A DNA stretch of 20,354 nt, taken from assembly GCA_015064665.1 (NCBI GenBank), contig SVRU01000049.1:1-20354 (forward strand). The letters are read 5' to 3'. This document shows, in pieces, positions 14,468 through 20,354 of this stretch; the stretch's first letter is position 1, and each line of letters begins with the position of its first letter. Origin of the DNA: Oscillospiraceae bacterium (GTDB taxonomy: Bacteria; Bacillota_A; Clostridia; Oscillospirales; CAG-272). A program made the translations under genes and the position numbers. The notes under the pieces are model-generated. The model was not told where the DNA came from, did no database searches, and saw nothing but the letters and a program-made list of their open reading frames with translations.

Positions 14468-15457
14468 ATGAAGATTTCACTCATATTTAAAAATTCTCAG
14501 GTTCCGGTGCTTTTCACTGAAAAAGCGTTGACGAAGCTCAGAAGTTTTGGAGAAGTAGTTATCCACGGCAGCGATGACCTCACCCCCGAGGCAATAAAGC
14601 CTACTCTTAAGGATGCTGATATTGCAATTACGTCATGGGGCTCGGGCCTTATGACAGAGGATGTCCTCGACGTAGCGCCCAACCTTAAGTTTGTTATGCA
14701 TGCAGCAGGCTCGGTTAAGCCCGTAGTTACCGACGAACTTTGGAAAAGGGGTATCCGTGTTGCCGCATCTACAAAGCCGCTCGGAATCGGAGTTGCTGAA
14801 TGTGCTGTCGGATTTGCAATTTCCGCATCTAAAAACTTCTATAATGTAAACGAAGATATACATAACGGTGGTTGGGATGAGCGACGCCCTGAGTGTCGCG
14901 AGCTCTACGAGCAGAACGTCGGCGTTATAAGCGCGGGATTCGTCGGACGCCATTTTATAAAGCTGATGAATAATTTTGGCGTAAATATCATGCTCTATGA
15001 TCCCTATATCACCGAGGAAAAGGCAACGGCTCTCGGTGCAAGAAAGGTTGAACTTTCGGAACTTCTTTCTGACTCGGACATTCTTTCTATCCATGCTCCC
15101 TCAATTCCGGAAACAAATCACATGATAAATGCAGACACGTTGAAGCTCATGAAAAAAGATGCTATCCTTATAAATACTGCTCGCGGTTCTATAGTTGATG
15201 AGCAGGCTCTTTACGAGCATATGAAGGTGGGCAACCTCAGATATGCGTGCCTTGATGTTTACGATCCGGAGCCCCCGCTTGCAGATAACCCCCTTCGCAC
15301 TCTCAAGAACGTTATTATGACTCCTCACCTTGCAGGACTTGCGAATAACGGAAAGCTTCGTATCGGCGCGCACGTAAACGAAGAAATCGAGAGATTTATA
15401 AATGGCAAGCCTCTTGAATGTGAGGTTACCAAGGAAATGCTTGCAAAAATGGCATAA
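14468..15457 (+). CDS. D-isomer specific 2-hydroxyacid dehydrogenase
   Basis: The 329-residue NAD-dependent dehydrogenase interconverts a D-2-hydroxyacid and a 2-keto acid. The catalytic triad is present: R239 in NTARGSIVDE, E268 in DVYDPEPP and H287 in MTPHLAG. The Rossmann dinucleotide motif reads VGVISAGFVGR (151-161), with S155 where the first glycine of GxGxxG normally stands; D178 ends the second strand, favouring NAD. The ribosome binding site AGGAG overlaps the preceding stop codon. It is the last gene of the operon and a good terminator follows. It could dispose of a 2-keto acid made by the enolase-superfamily step, or handle a sugar acid such as a glycerate or gluconate derivative (inference). 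Confidence 0.9.
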   Translation: MKISLIFKNSQVPVLFTEKALTKLRSFGEVVIHGSDDLTPEAIKPTLKDADIAITSWGSGLMTEDVLDVAPNLKFVMHAAGSVKPVVTDELWKRGIRVAASTKPLGIGVAECAVGFAISASKNFYNVNEDIHNGGWDERRPECRELYEQNVGVISAGFVGRHFIKLMNNFGVNIMLYDPYITEEKATALGARKVELSELLSDSDILSIHAPSIPETNHMINADTLKLMKKDAILINTARGSIVDEQALYEHMKVGNLRYACLDVYDPEPPLADNPLRTLKNVIMTPHLAGLANNGKLRIGAHVNEEIERFINGKPLECEVTKEMLAKMA

Positions 15458-15476
15458 AAAGATATTATTACATAGT

Positions 15477-15526
15477 GAAAGCGGCAGACGTATTGTGAAA
15501 AACGGTGTTCTGCCGTTTTCGTTTTA
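15477..15526 (+). terminator. Rho-independent terminator of the catabolic operon
   Basis: GAAAGCGGCAGA (15477-15488) pairs with TCTGCCGTTTTC (15509-15520), with one G-U pair. It is followed by GTTTT. Confidence 0.8.
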
Positions 15527-15555
15527 AACTCGAAAAATTTTCGATATAAATCTTG

Positions 15556-15584
15556 TTGACTTTTCTGTGCGCGTGTTGTAGAAT
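15556..15584 (+). promoter_or_regulatory. Promoter of the beta-helix/TIM-barrel fusion gene
   Basis: -35 TTGACT (15556-15561), a 17-base spacer and -10 TAGAAT (15579-15584) give a predicted start near 15591. This places a 10-bp-spaced direct repeat TATAACG (15592-15598 and 15602-15608) right at the start of transcription. Confidence 0.75.
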
Positions 15585-15591
15585 GTACGTG

Positions 15592-15608
15592 TATAACGAC
15601 ATATAACG
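15592..15608 (+). repeat. Direct repeat TATAACG at the transcription start (operator candidate)
   Basis: TATAACG occurs twice with a 10-base period, one helical turn, immediately downstream of a strong promoter. Same-face repeats at this position could be bound by a regulator. This is a short match and may be chance. Confidence 0.3.
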
Positions 15609-15615
15609 CAAATGC

Positions 15616-15620
15616 GGAGG
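15616..15620 (+). promoter_or_regulatory. Ribosome binding site deciding the fusion gene start
   Basis: GGAGG lies 6 bases before ATG 15627. An in-frame ATG at 15612 overlaps this site and is rejected. Confidence 0.75.
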
Positions 15621-15626
15621 AGTTTT

Positions 15627-17570
15627 ATGAAGACGGTTTTTTACATAAAGGATTATCTGAAGGACGGCATGACCGATAGCGAGGCTATCAATGCTTGCTT
15701 TGCCGAGGCATCGAAATGCGAGAGCAGAGTTATAGTTTTTGACGGCAAGAATTATTTTGTAGATGAAGCTATAGTTCTCCCCTCAAACACTCACGTAATA
15801 ATTGACGATTGCACGATAAAGCAAAACGACGAGGTTTTTGATAATATTTTCAGAGGGGCGAACGTTATTGTGGACCCCGAAAAGCCATACGACTATCCTC
15901 TTGACGTTTTGTGTATTGAAAACGTAAAAATCGAGGGGCGCGGTGCGGCAAAGCTTATAGGTACGGACGTGCCCAGAGTCGGTTACCATCCGGGTCAGAA
16001 AGAATATCAGAAAATGGTCGGCGATTTCTGGGGCTGGCGCACTATGATGATAGCATTCGCAAAGGCCGATAACTTTGAGATTTCGGGTCTTGAGCTTTCA
16101 CAAACTATGTGTTGGGCAATTACTTTCGAATGGTCCGCTAACGTATATCTTCACGATATTGCCATCTATTCCTTCTGCAAAAACGGCGACGGAATCGATT
16201 TCAGATCCGGCTGTCATCACTGCAAGGTGGAAAATCTCACGGGCTACGTTACCGACGACGGTGTTGCATGTACCGCGCTTTCAAGAGGAGTCCGTTATAC
16301 ATATCCCAATGCAAAGTCGGTTTATCCTATGACTATGGCGGCGGGATGCGTTGACGGCTATTCTCACGATATTCACGATATAGATGTTAAAAACGTATGC
16401 GTCGGCGGTCTGCATCACGTTATGATATGCCTTGCGGCAAACGGAGATAAGGTTTACAACGTAAACATAGAAAATCTTGTGGAAGCCGAGCAGGGCGCAA
16501 AATGGTCCGTGCTTTGTCTTTACACGGGCTACGGTGACGGATATACCGCCGGAGATATCAACAATATCTACATCAACGGCGTTCATTCGAGAAACGCTAA
16601 ATTTGCCTTAGAGCTTCGCGCAGACGTAAAGGATATATATGTAAATAACATCGTCCAGGATAATCCTAACGGATATCAGATGACCGTTTTCCAGACCTCA
16701 CAGAAAAAGACGGGCTATAACCGCGGAATGTCTACCTGCGGAAACAGCCTTGAGGATATAAACGAGGAGCTTTTCGATTCCTACAGAAAGGGATTTATCT
16801 ATTATACCGAGCTTTCGCTCCCCGAATGCGACGTTCAAAAGATGGATTTTAAAAAGCTTGCAAGACTTTCGCACGATTACGGAATTACCGTAGATTCAAT
16901 ACATCTTCCGTTCAGTCCGTTTGATAAAATAGATATATCAAAGCCCGAGCTTGCTGATGCTTCGGTTGAAATTATGGCGGATATCATCCGTCGCGCAATG
17001 GCTGAGAATATGTATAAATCCGCAAAATTCGTGGTTCATGCAAGCGGAGAGCCGATTGCCGATTCCGAGCGGACTGAGAGAATGGCGTGCGCCAAGCGCA
17101 GTCTTGCGCGTCTTGCTGAAATAGCGGCTGAATGCGGAGCGGTTATAGCTGTTGAAAACCTTCCTCGCACCTGCCTTGGAAGAGACTCTGCGGAAATACT
17201 CGAGCTTGTATCCGCTCATCCGCTTCTTCGCGTTTGCTACGATACGAACCATCTGCTTTCAGAGAGTTACTCGGATTTTCTCAAAGCAGTAGGAAGCAAA
17301 ATAGTATCCCTGCATATTTCGGATTACGATTTTGTAAACGAAAGACACCTTCTTCCCGGAGAGGGAAAGATAGATTGGAATGACCTTCTTGACACTCTTA
17401 TGGCAAATTTCGTATATCCCGGCACGGTGTGGCTTTACGAGGTAAGCCCGAAAAACACCAAGAATATTGAGAGAGACAGAGAACTGACCCCGCTTGATTA
17501 CGAAAAAAACGCATTTGAAATTTTCCAAGGAAAAAAACCTACAAAAATTGAAGGAAAACTCCTTTTCTGA
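15627..17570 (+). CDS. GH28-like right-handed beta-helix fused to a sugar isomerase/epimerase TIM barrel
   Basis: The 647-residue protein has two domains and no signal peptide, so it should be cytoplasmic. Residues about 1-355 form a pectate-lyase/polygalacturonase-type beta-helix. NGDGIDFRSG (about 186-195) and VTDDGVA (about 208-214) correspond to the NTD and GDD acid motifs of GH28, and GGLHHVMI (about 260-267) and FALELRAD to the GHG and RIK positions, all with changes. Residues about 366-630 form a xylose-isomerase-like barrel with an apparently complete metal/acid set: E510 in AVENLP, D539 and H541 in CYDTNHL, H563 in SLHISDYD, H574 in RHLLPGEGKIDW, and E605 in LYEVSP. The junction reads RGMSTCGNSL, like the opening of a free-standing isomerase. 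It has its own promoter. I do not know a described protein of this architecture; substrate unknown. Confidence 0.78.
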   Translation: MKTVFYIKDYLKDGMTDSEAINACFAEASKCESRVIVFDGKNYFVDEAIVLPSNTHVIIDDCTIKQNDEVFDNIFRGANVIVDPEKPYDYPLDVLCIENVKIEGRGAAKLIGTDVPRVGYHPGQKEYQKMVGDFWGWRTMMIAFAKADNFEISGLELSQTMCWAITFEWSANVYLHDIAIYSFCKNGDGIDFRSGCHHCKVENLTGYVTDDGVACTALSRGVRYTYPNAKSVYPMTMAAGCVDGYSHDIHDIDVKNVCVGGLHHVMICLAANGDKVYNVNIENLVEAEQGAKWSVLCLYTGYGDGYTAGDINNIYINGVHSRNAKFALELRADVKDIYVNNIVQDNPNGYQMTVFQTSQKKTGYNRGMSTCGNSLEDINEELFDSYRKGFIYYTELSLPECDVQKMDFKKLARLSHDYGITVDSIHLPFSPFDKIDISKPELADASVEIMADIIRRAMAENMYKSAKFVVHASGEPIADSERTERMACAKRSLARLAEIAAECGAVIAVENLPRTCLGRDSAEILELVSAHPLLRVCYDTNHLLSESYSDFLKAVGSKIVSLHISDYDFVNERHLLPGEGKIDWNDLLDTLMANFVYPGTVWLYEVSPKNTKNIERDRELTPLDYEKNAFEIFQGKKPTKIEGKLLF

Positions 17571-17609
17571 TTGTTCCTTTTTAAAAATTTAAAATGTTTT
17601 TCCAAAGCA

Positions 17610-17638
17610 TTTACAAAACAAACAAACTGTGATATTAT
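17610..17638 (+). promoter_or_regulatory. Promoter of the tandem amidotransferase-like genes
   Basis: -35 TTTACA (17610-17615), a 17-base spacer and -10 TATTAT (17633-17638), followed directly by a perfect hairpin. The ribosome binding site of the next gene is GAGGT at 17678-17682. Confidence 0.65.
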
Positions 17639-17669
17639 ATAGGCAAGGCGAATTTTCATCTTGCCTATA
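17638..17669 (+). promoter_or_regulatory. 10-bp hairpin at the transcription start of the tandem amidotransferase-like genes
   Basis: TATAGGCAAG (17638-17647) pairs perfectly with CTTGCCTATA (17660-17669) around a 12-base loop. As at 8617-8641, the stem begins on the last base of the -10 box. AATTTTAATG follows, so terminator activity for the fusion gene is possible as well as a 5'-end mRNA hairpin. Confidence 0.65.
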
Positions 17670-17689
17670 ATTTTAATGAGGTAAAAAAT

Positions 17690-18736
17690 ATGTGTAACAT
17701 TGCAGCTTATGCCGGCAACAGAGCGGCAGCCCCGATTTTGCTGGAAATGCTCCGTCGTCAGCAGGATTTTGACGGAGGTGTGTGTACCGGAATCACAACC
17801 ATTTACGAGGGAAGACTTTATAGCAGAAAAATAGTAGGTGACGTTGACGCGCTTATAAAGCATACCGATGCGCTCTATCTTCCGGGTACTGTGGGAATAG
17901 CGCATACAAGACCGGGCGGAAATCCCGAGACCTATGCCTTTGCCCATACGTTTGTAACACAGGACGAAACTATTGCCGGATTTACTAACGGAACGGCACC
18001 GCTTTCGGAGTATCACGTTTCCGTTCAGAATGCCACAGACATGCTTGAGGCGGCAGGATATAAATTCCGCGGTGAAGCATTTGCACCGATGGAAACGAAA
18101 TTTCCCGTTCTAAAAAACGGCAGCCACATAAGCTGTGTTGAAACACGAACGAACCTTGTTCACTATTATTATAATCAGGGAATGAGCATGACCGAGGCTA
18201 TGTCGAAAATGGCTTGCCAATGCTATACCGACAGCGTTTTCGGAGCTGTCAACGTTGCGACACCCGACCGTTTTTACATACTTCGCACGACACGCCCCGC
18301 TCAAACCTTAAAGACCGATGACGGAATCTACGTTGCATCAACAAGATTTGCGTTTCCCGACGGAATCAGGGGTGAGGTCGGACAGCTTCCCGTAATGTAC
18401 CCGTGTGAAATTACAAAGGATACGATAAATATTGTTAAAGAACATAAAATGACCGATTGCGAAGAGGTCAGCGAGCTTACCGAATACACTCTTGAAGAGG
18501 GATACAGAAGAATTTGCGATAAGCTTCGCGGCAAGGGTAATGAACCCCTGCACTTTGACGACCTTGAGCTTGCGGTGGGCAGTGAGATGCGCGACCTTTT
18601 CCCCGGCGACCATACGCTGATACAGCATGCAAGGCTGGTATACGACGTTCTTTGGCGTCTTCGCGAAGAGGGCAAACTGAAAACCGAGCGCCGTTGGTTC
18701 AAAAACGAAAAATTCCGTACGTTTATGTGGATATGA
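17690..18736 (+). CDS. Stand-alone class II glutamine amidotransferase-like protein, copy 2
   Basis: The 348-residue paralogue keeps the same glutaminase-type landmarks: candidate nucleophile Cys2, R74 in IAHTRPGG, AHTF (85-88) and N100-G101. GQLPVMYPCEITKDTI and ASTRFAFPD, about two thirds along, are shared with copy 3 and fit the last strands of the Ntn fold. Its N-terminus reads MCNIAAYAG, where copies 1 and 3 have a glycine at residue 6. Of the first 77 residues, 69 are identical to copy 3. It is shorter than copy 3 in the middle, lacking about 20 residues after FRGE. It ends in the same 19 residues as copy 3. No synthase or isomerase domain is attached. It is cotranscribed with copy 3, 18 bases downstream. 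Confidence 0.75.
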   Translation: MCNIAAYAGNRAAAPILLEMLRRQQDFDGGVCTGITTIYEGRLYSRKIVGDVDALIKHTDALYLPGTVGIAHTRPGGNPETYAFAHTFVTQDETIAGFTNGTAPLSEYHVSVQNATDMLEAAGYKFRGEAFAPMETKFPVLKNGSHISCVETRTNLVHYYYNQGMSMTEAMSKMACQCYTDSVFGAVNVATPDRFYILRTTRPAQTLKTDDGIYVASTRFAFPDGIRGEVGQLPVMYPCEITKDTINIVKEHKMTDCEEVSELTEYTLEEGYRRICDKLRGKGNEPLHFDDLELAVGSEMRDLFPGDHTLIQHARLVYDVLWRLREEGKLKTERRWFKNEKFRTFMWI

Positions 18737-18754
18737 TCAAAGGAGATATAAAAA

Positions 18755-19864
18755 ATGTGTAATATAGCAGGATACGTAGGTAACAGAGCGGCAGCCCCCA
18801 TCCTTCTTGAGATGCTCAGACGTCAGCAGGACTATGACGGAGGCATGTGCACCGGTATAGCAACCATTCATGAGGGCAGACTATATTACAGAAAAATAGT
18901 AGGCGACGTTGATGCACTTATAAAGCACACCGATGCTCTCTATCTTCCGGGCACTATCGGTATTGCACATACCAGACCCGGCGGAAAAAACGATTCCTAC
19001 GTTATGGCGCATCCCTTTATCACTCCCGACGAAACTATGGCGGGTGTGACCAACGGAACGGGAATAACCATAGGCGATTTTTCAGCAAGAAACCGTTCGC
19101 TTGCCGAGATGCTTTATGATGCGGGATATAAATTTCGCGGTGAGGTTTTCGAGAGAAACGGACTTGCCGATTATCAGAACGTAAGCGTCAAGGCAAACGA
19201 AGACGAGATGCGCGTTCCCACGAAGCGCAATATGCCCGTGCTTAAAAACGGAGCCAATACGAGCGGTGCTGAGATCCGCACCAATGCCGTTCATTATTAC
19301 TATAATCAGGGGATGAGCATGACGGCGGCAATGTCTAAAGTAGATTCCTACTTATACAAAGACGGAGTGCTTGAAATGCTTAACGTTGCAACTCCCGACA
19401 GAATCTACGTGCTCCGCACGACAAGACCTGCGGCAACGCTTAAAACCGAGGACGGAACGTATATCGCAACGACGAGATTTGCATTTCCCGACGGATTGCC
19501 GGGTGAATACAGTCAGCTTCCCATTATGTACCCGTGTGAAATCACCAAGGATAATATTAGAATTGCGACCGAGGATAAGATGGAGGGCGAGGAGATAAGC
19601 GAGATTACTCCCGAAGTCTTTGAGGACGGATATAACAGAATAGTCGGAATGCTCACGGGCAAAGCCGACGAGCCCCTCTATTTCGACGATCTTGAGCTTA
19701 CGATAGCAAAAGAAATGCGTGATATATTCCCCGGCGATCATCCTCTTTTCCAGCACGCAAGACTCGTTTACGACGTTCTTTGGAGGCTTTGTGAGGAAGG
19801 CAAGCTTAAAACCGAGCGCCGTTGGTTCAAGAACGAAAAATTCCGTACGTTTATGTGGATTTGA
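18755..19864 (+). CDS. Stand-alone class II glutamine amidotransferase-like protein, copy 3
   Basis: The 369-residue third paralogue has AAAGGAG 9 bases before ATG 18755. It carries Cys2, R74 (IAHTRPGG), AHPF (85-88) and N100-G101, with YDGGMCTGIATIHEG (27-41) matching the GlmS YRGYDSAGIA region. It has an insertion of about 20 residues (around 131-155, FERNGLADYQNVSVKANEDE) absent from copy 2. The C-terminal about 90 residues, starting near EISEITPEVFEDGYNRI, are helical with an LVYDVLWRLCEEGKLKTERRW stretch (written here as adjoining pieces LVYDVLWRL and CEEGKLKTERRW) that looks like a small winged-helix or interaction module. The tail RRWFKNEKFRTFMWI is strongly conserved with copy 2. Function unknown; free glutaminase or amide hydrolase is the best guess. 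Confidence 0.75.
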   Translation: MCNIAGYVGNRAAAPILLEMLRRQQDYDGGMCTGIATIHEGRLYYRKIVGDVDALIKHTDALYLPGTIGIAHTRPGGKNDSYVMAHPFITPDETMAGVTNGTGITIGDFSARNRSLAEMLYDAGYKFRGEVFERNGLADYQNVSVKANEDEMRVPTKRNMPVLKNGANTSGAEIRTNAVHYYYNQGMSMTAAMSKVDSYLYKDGVLEMLNVATPDRIYVLRTTRPAATLKTEDGTYIATTRFAFPDGLPGEYSQLPIMYPCEITKDNIRIATEDKMEGEEISEITPEVFEDGYNRIVGMLTGKADEPLYFDDLELTIAKEMRDIFPGDHPLFQHARLVYDVLWRLCEEGKLKTERRWFKNEKFRTFMWI

Positions 19865-19903
19865 TCAAATATTGGTTTTTTCGCGGTTTTTTAGAAAATA
19901 TTA

Positions 19904-19932
19904 TTTACAAACCCGTCGAAAAATGTTATAAT
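19904..19932 (+). promoter_or_regulatory. Promoter of the small membrane protein gene
   Basis: -35 TTTACA (19904-19909), a 17-base spacer and a perfect -10 TATAAT (19927-19932). The predicted start near 19939 gives a leader of about 37 bases. Confidence 0.75.
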
Positions 19933-19961
19933 ATATTAGGTTTGAATTAACCGAATTTTGA

Positions 19962-19968
19962 AAAGGAG
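19962..19968 (+). promoter_or_regulatory. Ribosome binding site deciding the small membrane protein start
   Basis: AAAGGAG lies 7 bases before ATG 19976. It overlaps codons of a longer reading frame from TTG 19958, which is therefore not the start. Confidence 0.8.
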
Positions 19969-19975
19969 ATTTGCT

Positions 19976-20200
19976 ATGACTTGGTTTAACAAGCAGAGCC
20001 GTCTTGTTCAGCTTCTTTTGCTCCTTATTCCCGGTGTAAACTGGATAACCGAGCTTGTTGTAAGATGGTCGACATGGCTTAAGAAGGGCGGACTTCTTCG
20101 TCTTATCGTTTGTATCCTTGTAACTATCCCCAGCGGCGTAGTTTTCGGATGGATCGATTTCGTTTGGGTTCTTCTCTTCAAGAAGCTCTTCCTTCAGTAA
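19976..20200 (+). CDS. Small integral membrane protein
   Basis: The 74-residue protein begins MTWFNKQSRLVQ. A hydrophobic segment (about 10-30, LLLLLIPGVNWITELVV) is followed by a basic loop (WLKKGG), and then a second and possibly third hydrophobic segment (about 41-70, ending WIDFVWVLLFKKLF). It has two or three membrane helices, several tryptophans and no recognisable catalytic motif. I recall similar short hypothetical proteins in gut Clostridia but no function. It has its own consensus promoter, ribosome binding site and terminator, so it is a real monocistronic gene rather than an accidental frame. Confidence 0.75.
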   Translation: MTWFNKQSRLVQLLLLLIPGVNWITELVVRWSTWLKKGGLLRLIVCILVTIPSGVVFGWIDFVWVLLFKKLFLQ

Positions 20201-20215
20201 TTTCCACAGCTACAT

Positions 20216-20250
20216 AAAAACGGTATAGCGTTTGCTATACCGTTTTTATT
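20216..20250 (+). terminator. Rho-independent terminator of the small membrane protein gene
   Basis: AAAAACGGTATAGC (20216-20229) and GCTATACCGTTTTT (20234-20247) form a perfect 14-bp stem with loop GTTT. The A- and T-rich ends make it usable in both directions. Confidence 0.85.
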
Positions 20251-20254
20251 GTAA

Positions 20255-20283
20255 GACGAAAACCCCACCATAGTGGCGGGGTT
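20255..20283 (-). terminator. Hairpin, probable terminator for a minus-strand gene to the right
   Basis: AACCCCACCA (20261-20270) pairs with TGGCGGGGTT (20274-20283), with one mismatch. Read on the minus strand it runs into TTTTCGTCTT. The gene it would serve lies outside the window. Confidence 0.45.
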
Positions 20284-20332
20284 CCATAAAGGCTTTGCCG
20301 ATGAGCAGAAAGCAAATAAAAATTCAGAGTAG

Positions 20333-20354
20333 AATGATCTTGTGTCAAAGGCTC
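20333..20354. repeat. Edge of a second copy of the dispersed clostridial repeat (partial)
   Basis: The last bases, ending TGTGTCAAAGGCTC, look like the beginning of the same repeat family as 1-98. In the recalled family, GTCAAAGGCTCCC..GGGAG leads into the GACTGAGGGATTGT element seen at 11-24. The copy is cut by the window edge, so the call is tentative. The stretch 20284-20332 shows nothing recognisable. Confidence 0.35.

Noticed and set aside
17549..17585. Terminator directly after the beta-helix/TIM fusion gene
   Set aside because: Only a 5-bp AAGGA/TCCTT stem or a 6-bp stem with a long loop can be drawn. The hairpin at 17638-17669 is a better candidate for ending that transcript.
17690..19864. 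Glucosamine-6-phosphate synthase (GlmS) or amidophosphoribosyltransferase
   Set aside because: Only the N-terminal glutaminase-like part is present. The proteins are 348 and 369 residues long and carry no SIS or phosphoribosyltransferase domain.

Overview
The window looks like chromosomal DNA from an anaerobic gut-type clostridium (Bacillota, class Clostridia; Oscillospirales or Christensenellales would fit). The evidence is strong AAGGAG-type ribosome binding sites, several near-perfect sigma-A promoters (TTGACA-17-TATAAT), a DUF3221-type lipoprotein, a Gram-positive style PutP, and pieces of the stem-loop intergenic repeat that litters clostridial gut genomes at both window edges. There are no rRNA, tRNA, CRISPR, phage or transposase genes. 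The placement is an inference; no marker gene is present.

Layout. 1-247: dispersed repeat and a terminator. 248-1741 (-): PutP-type sodium/proline symporter with a TTG start, divergent from a small DUF3221 lipoprotein (1907-2242, +). 2357-5198 (+): tandem pair of cytoplasmic proteins of the neutral ceramidase N-terminal fold. They converge on a two-gene minus operon (7242-5274) encoding a C39-like papain-fold protein and an MmgE/PrpD protein, with a bidirectional terminator between. 7411-8592 (+): alanine dehydrogenase-like enzyme. 8668-9705 (+): the first of three stand-alone class II glutamine amidotransferase-like proteins, under its own consensus promoter. 9890-15457 (+): tight six-gene run (GNAT, AraC regulator, Gfo/Idh oxidoreductase, enolase-superfamily enzyme, second Gfo/Idh oxidoreductase, D-2-hydroxyacid dehydrogenase). 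15627-17570 (+): a GH28-like right-handed beta-helix fused to a sugar-isomerase TIM barrel. 17690-19864 (+): two more amidotransferase paralogues in tandem. 19976-20200 (+): small membrane protein, then terminators and a second repeat fragment at the edge.

How the genes may work together. The regulator-led operon plus the beta-helix/isomerase fusion is the parts list of a cytoplasmic pathway for an unusual sugar, sugar acid or glycoside: two NAD(P)-dependent sugar oxidoreductases, an enolase-superfamily dehydratase/epimerase, a 2-keto/2-hydroxyacid dehydrogenase, and a polypeptide with a polysaccharide-enzyme-like beta-helix joined to a metal-dependent isomerase barrel. Oxidation by Gfo/Idh enzymes followed by cleavage or isomerisation by a TIM barrel is known from 3-keto-glycoside and C-glycoside cleavage; using that logic here is inference. 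The ceramidase-fold pair, MmgE/PrpD protein, alanine dehydrogenase-like enzyme and PutP suggest amide and amino-acid metabolism alongside.

The most novel elements are the beta-helix/TIM fusion and the family of three free-standing GlmS-type glutaminase-like proteins that lack any sugar-isomerase (SIS) partner domain. Two of these sit behind promoters whose start region is overlaid by a 10-bp perfect stem-loop of identical geometry but different sequence.
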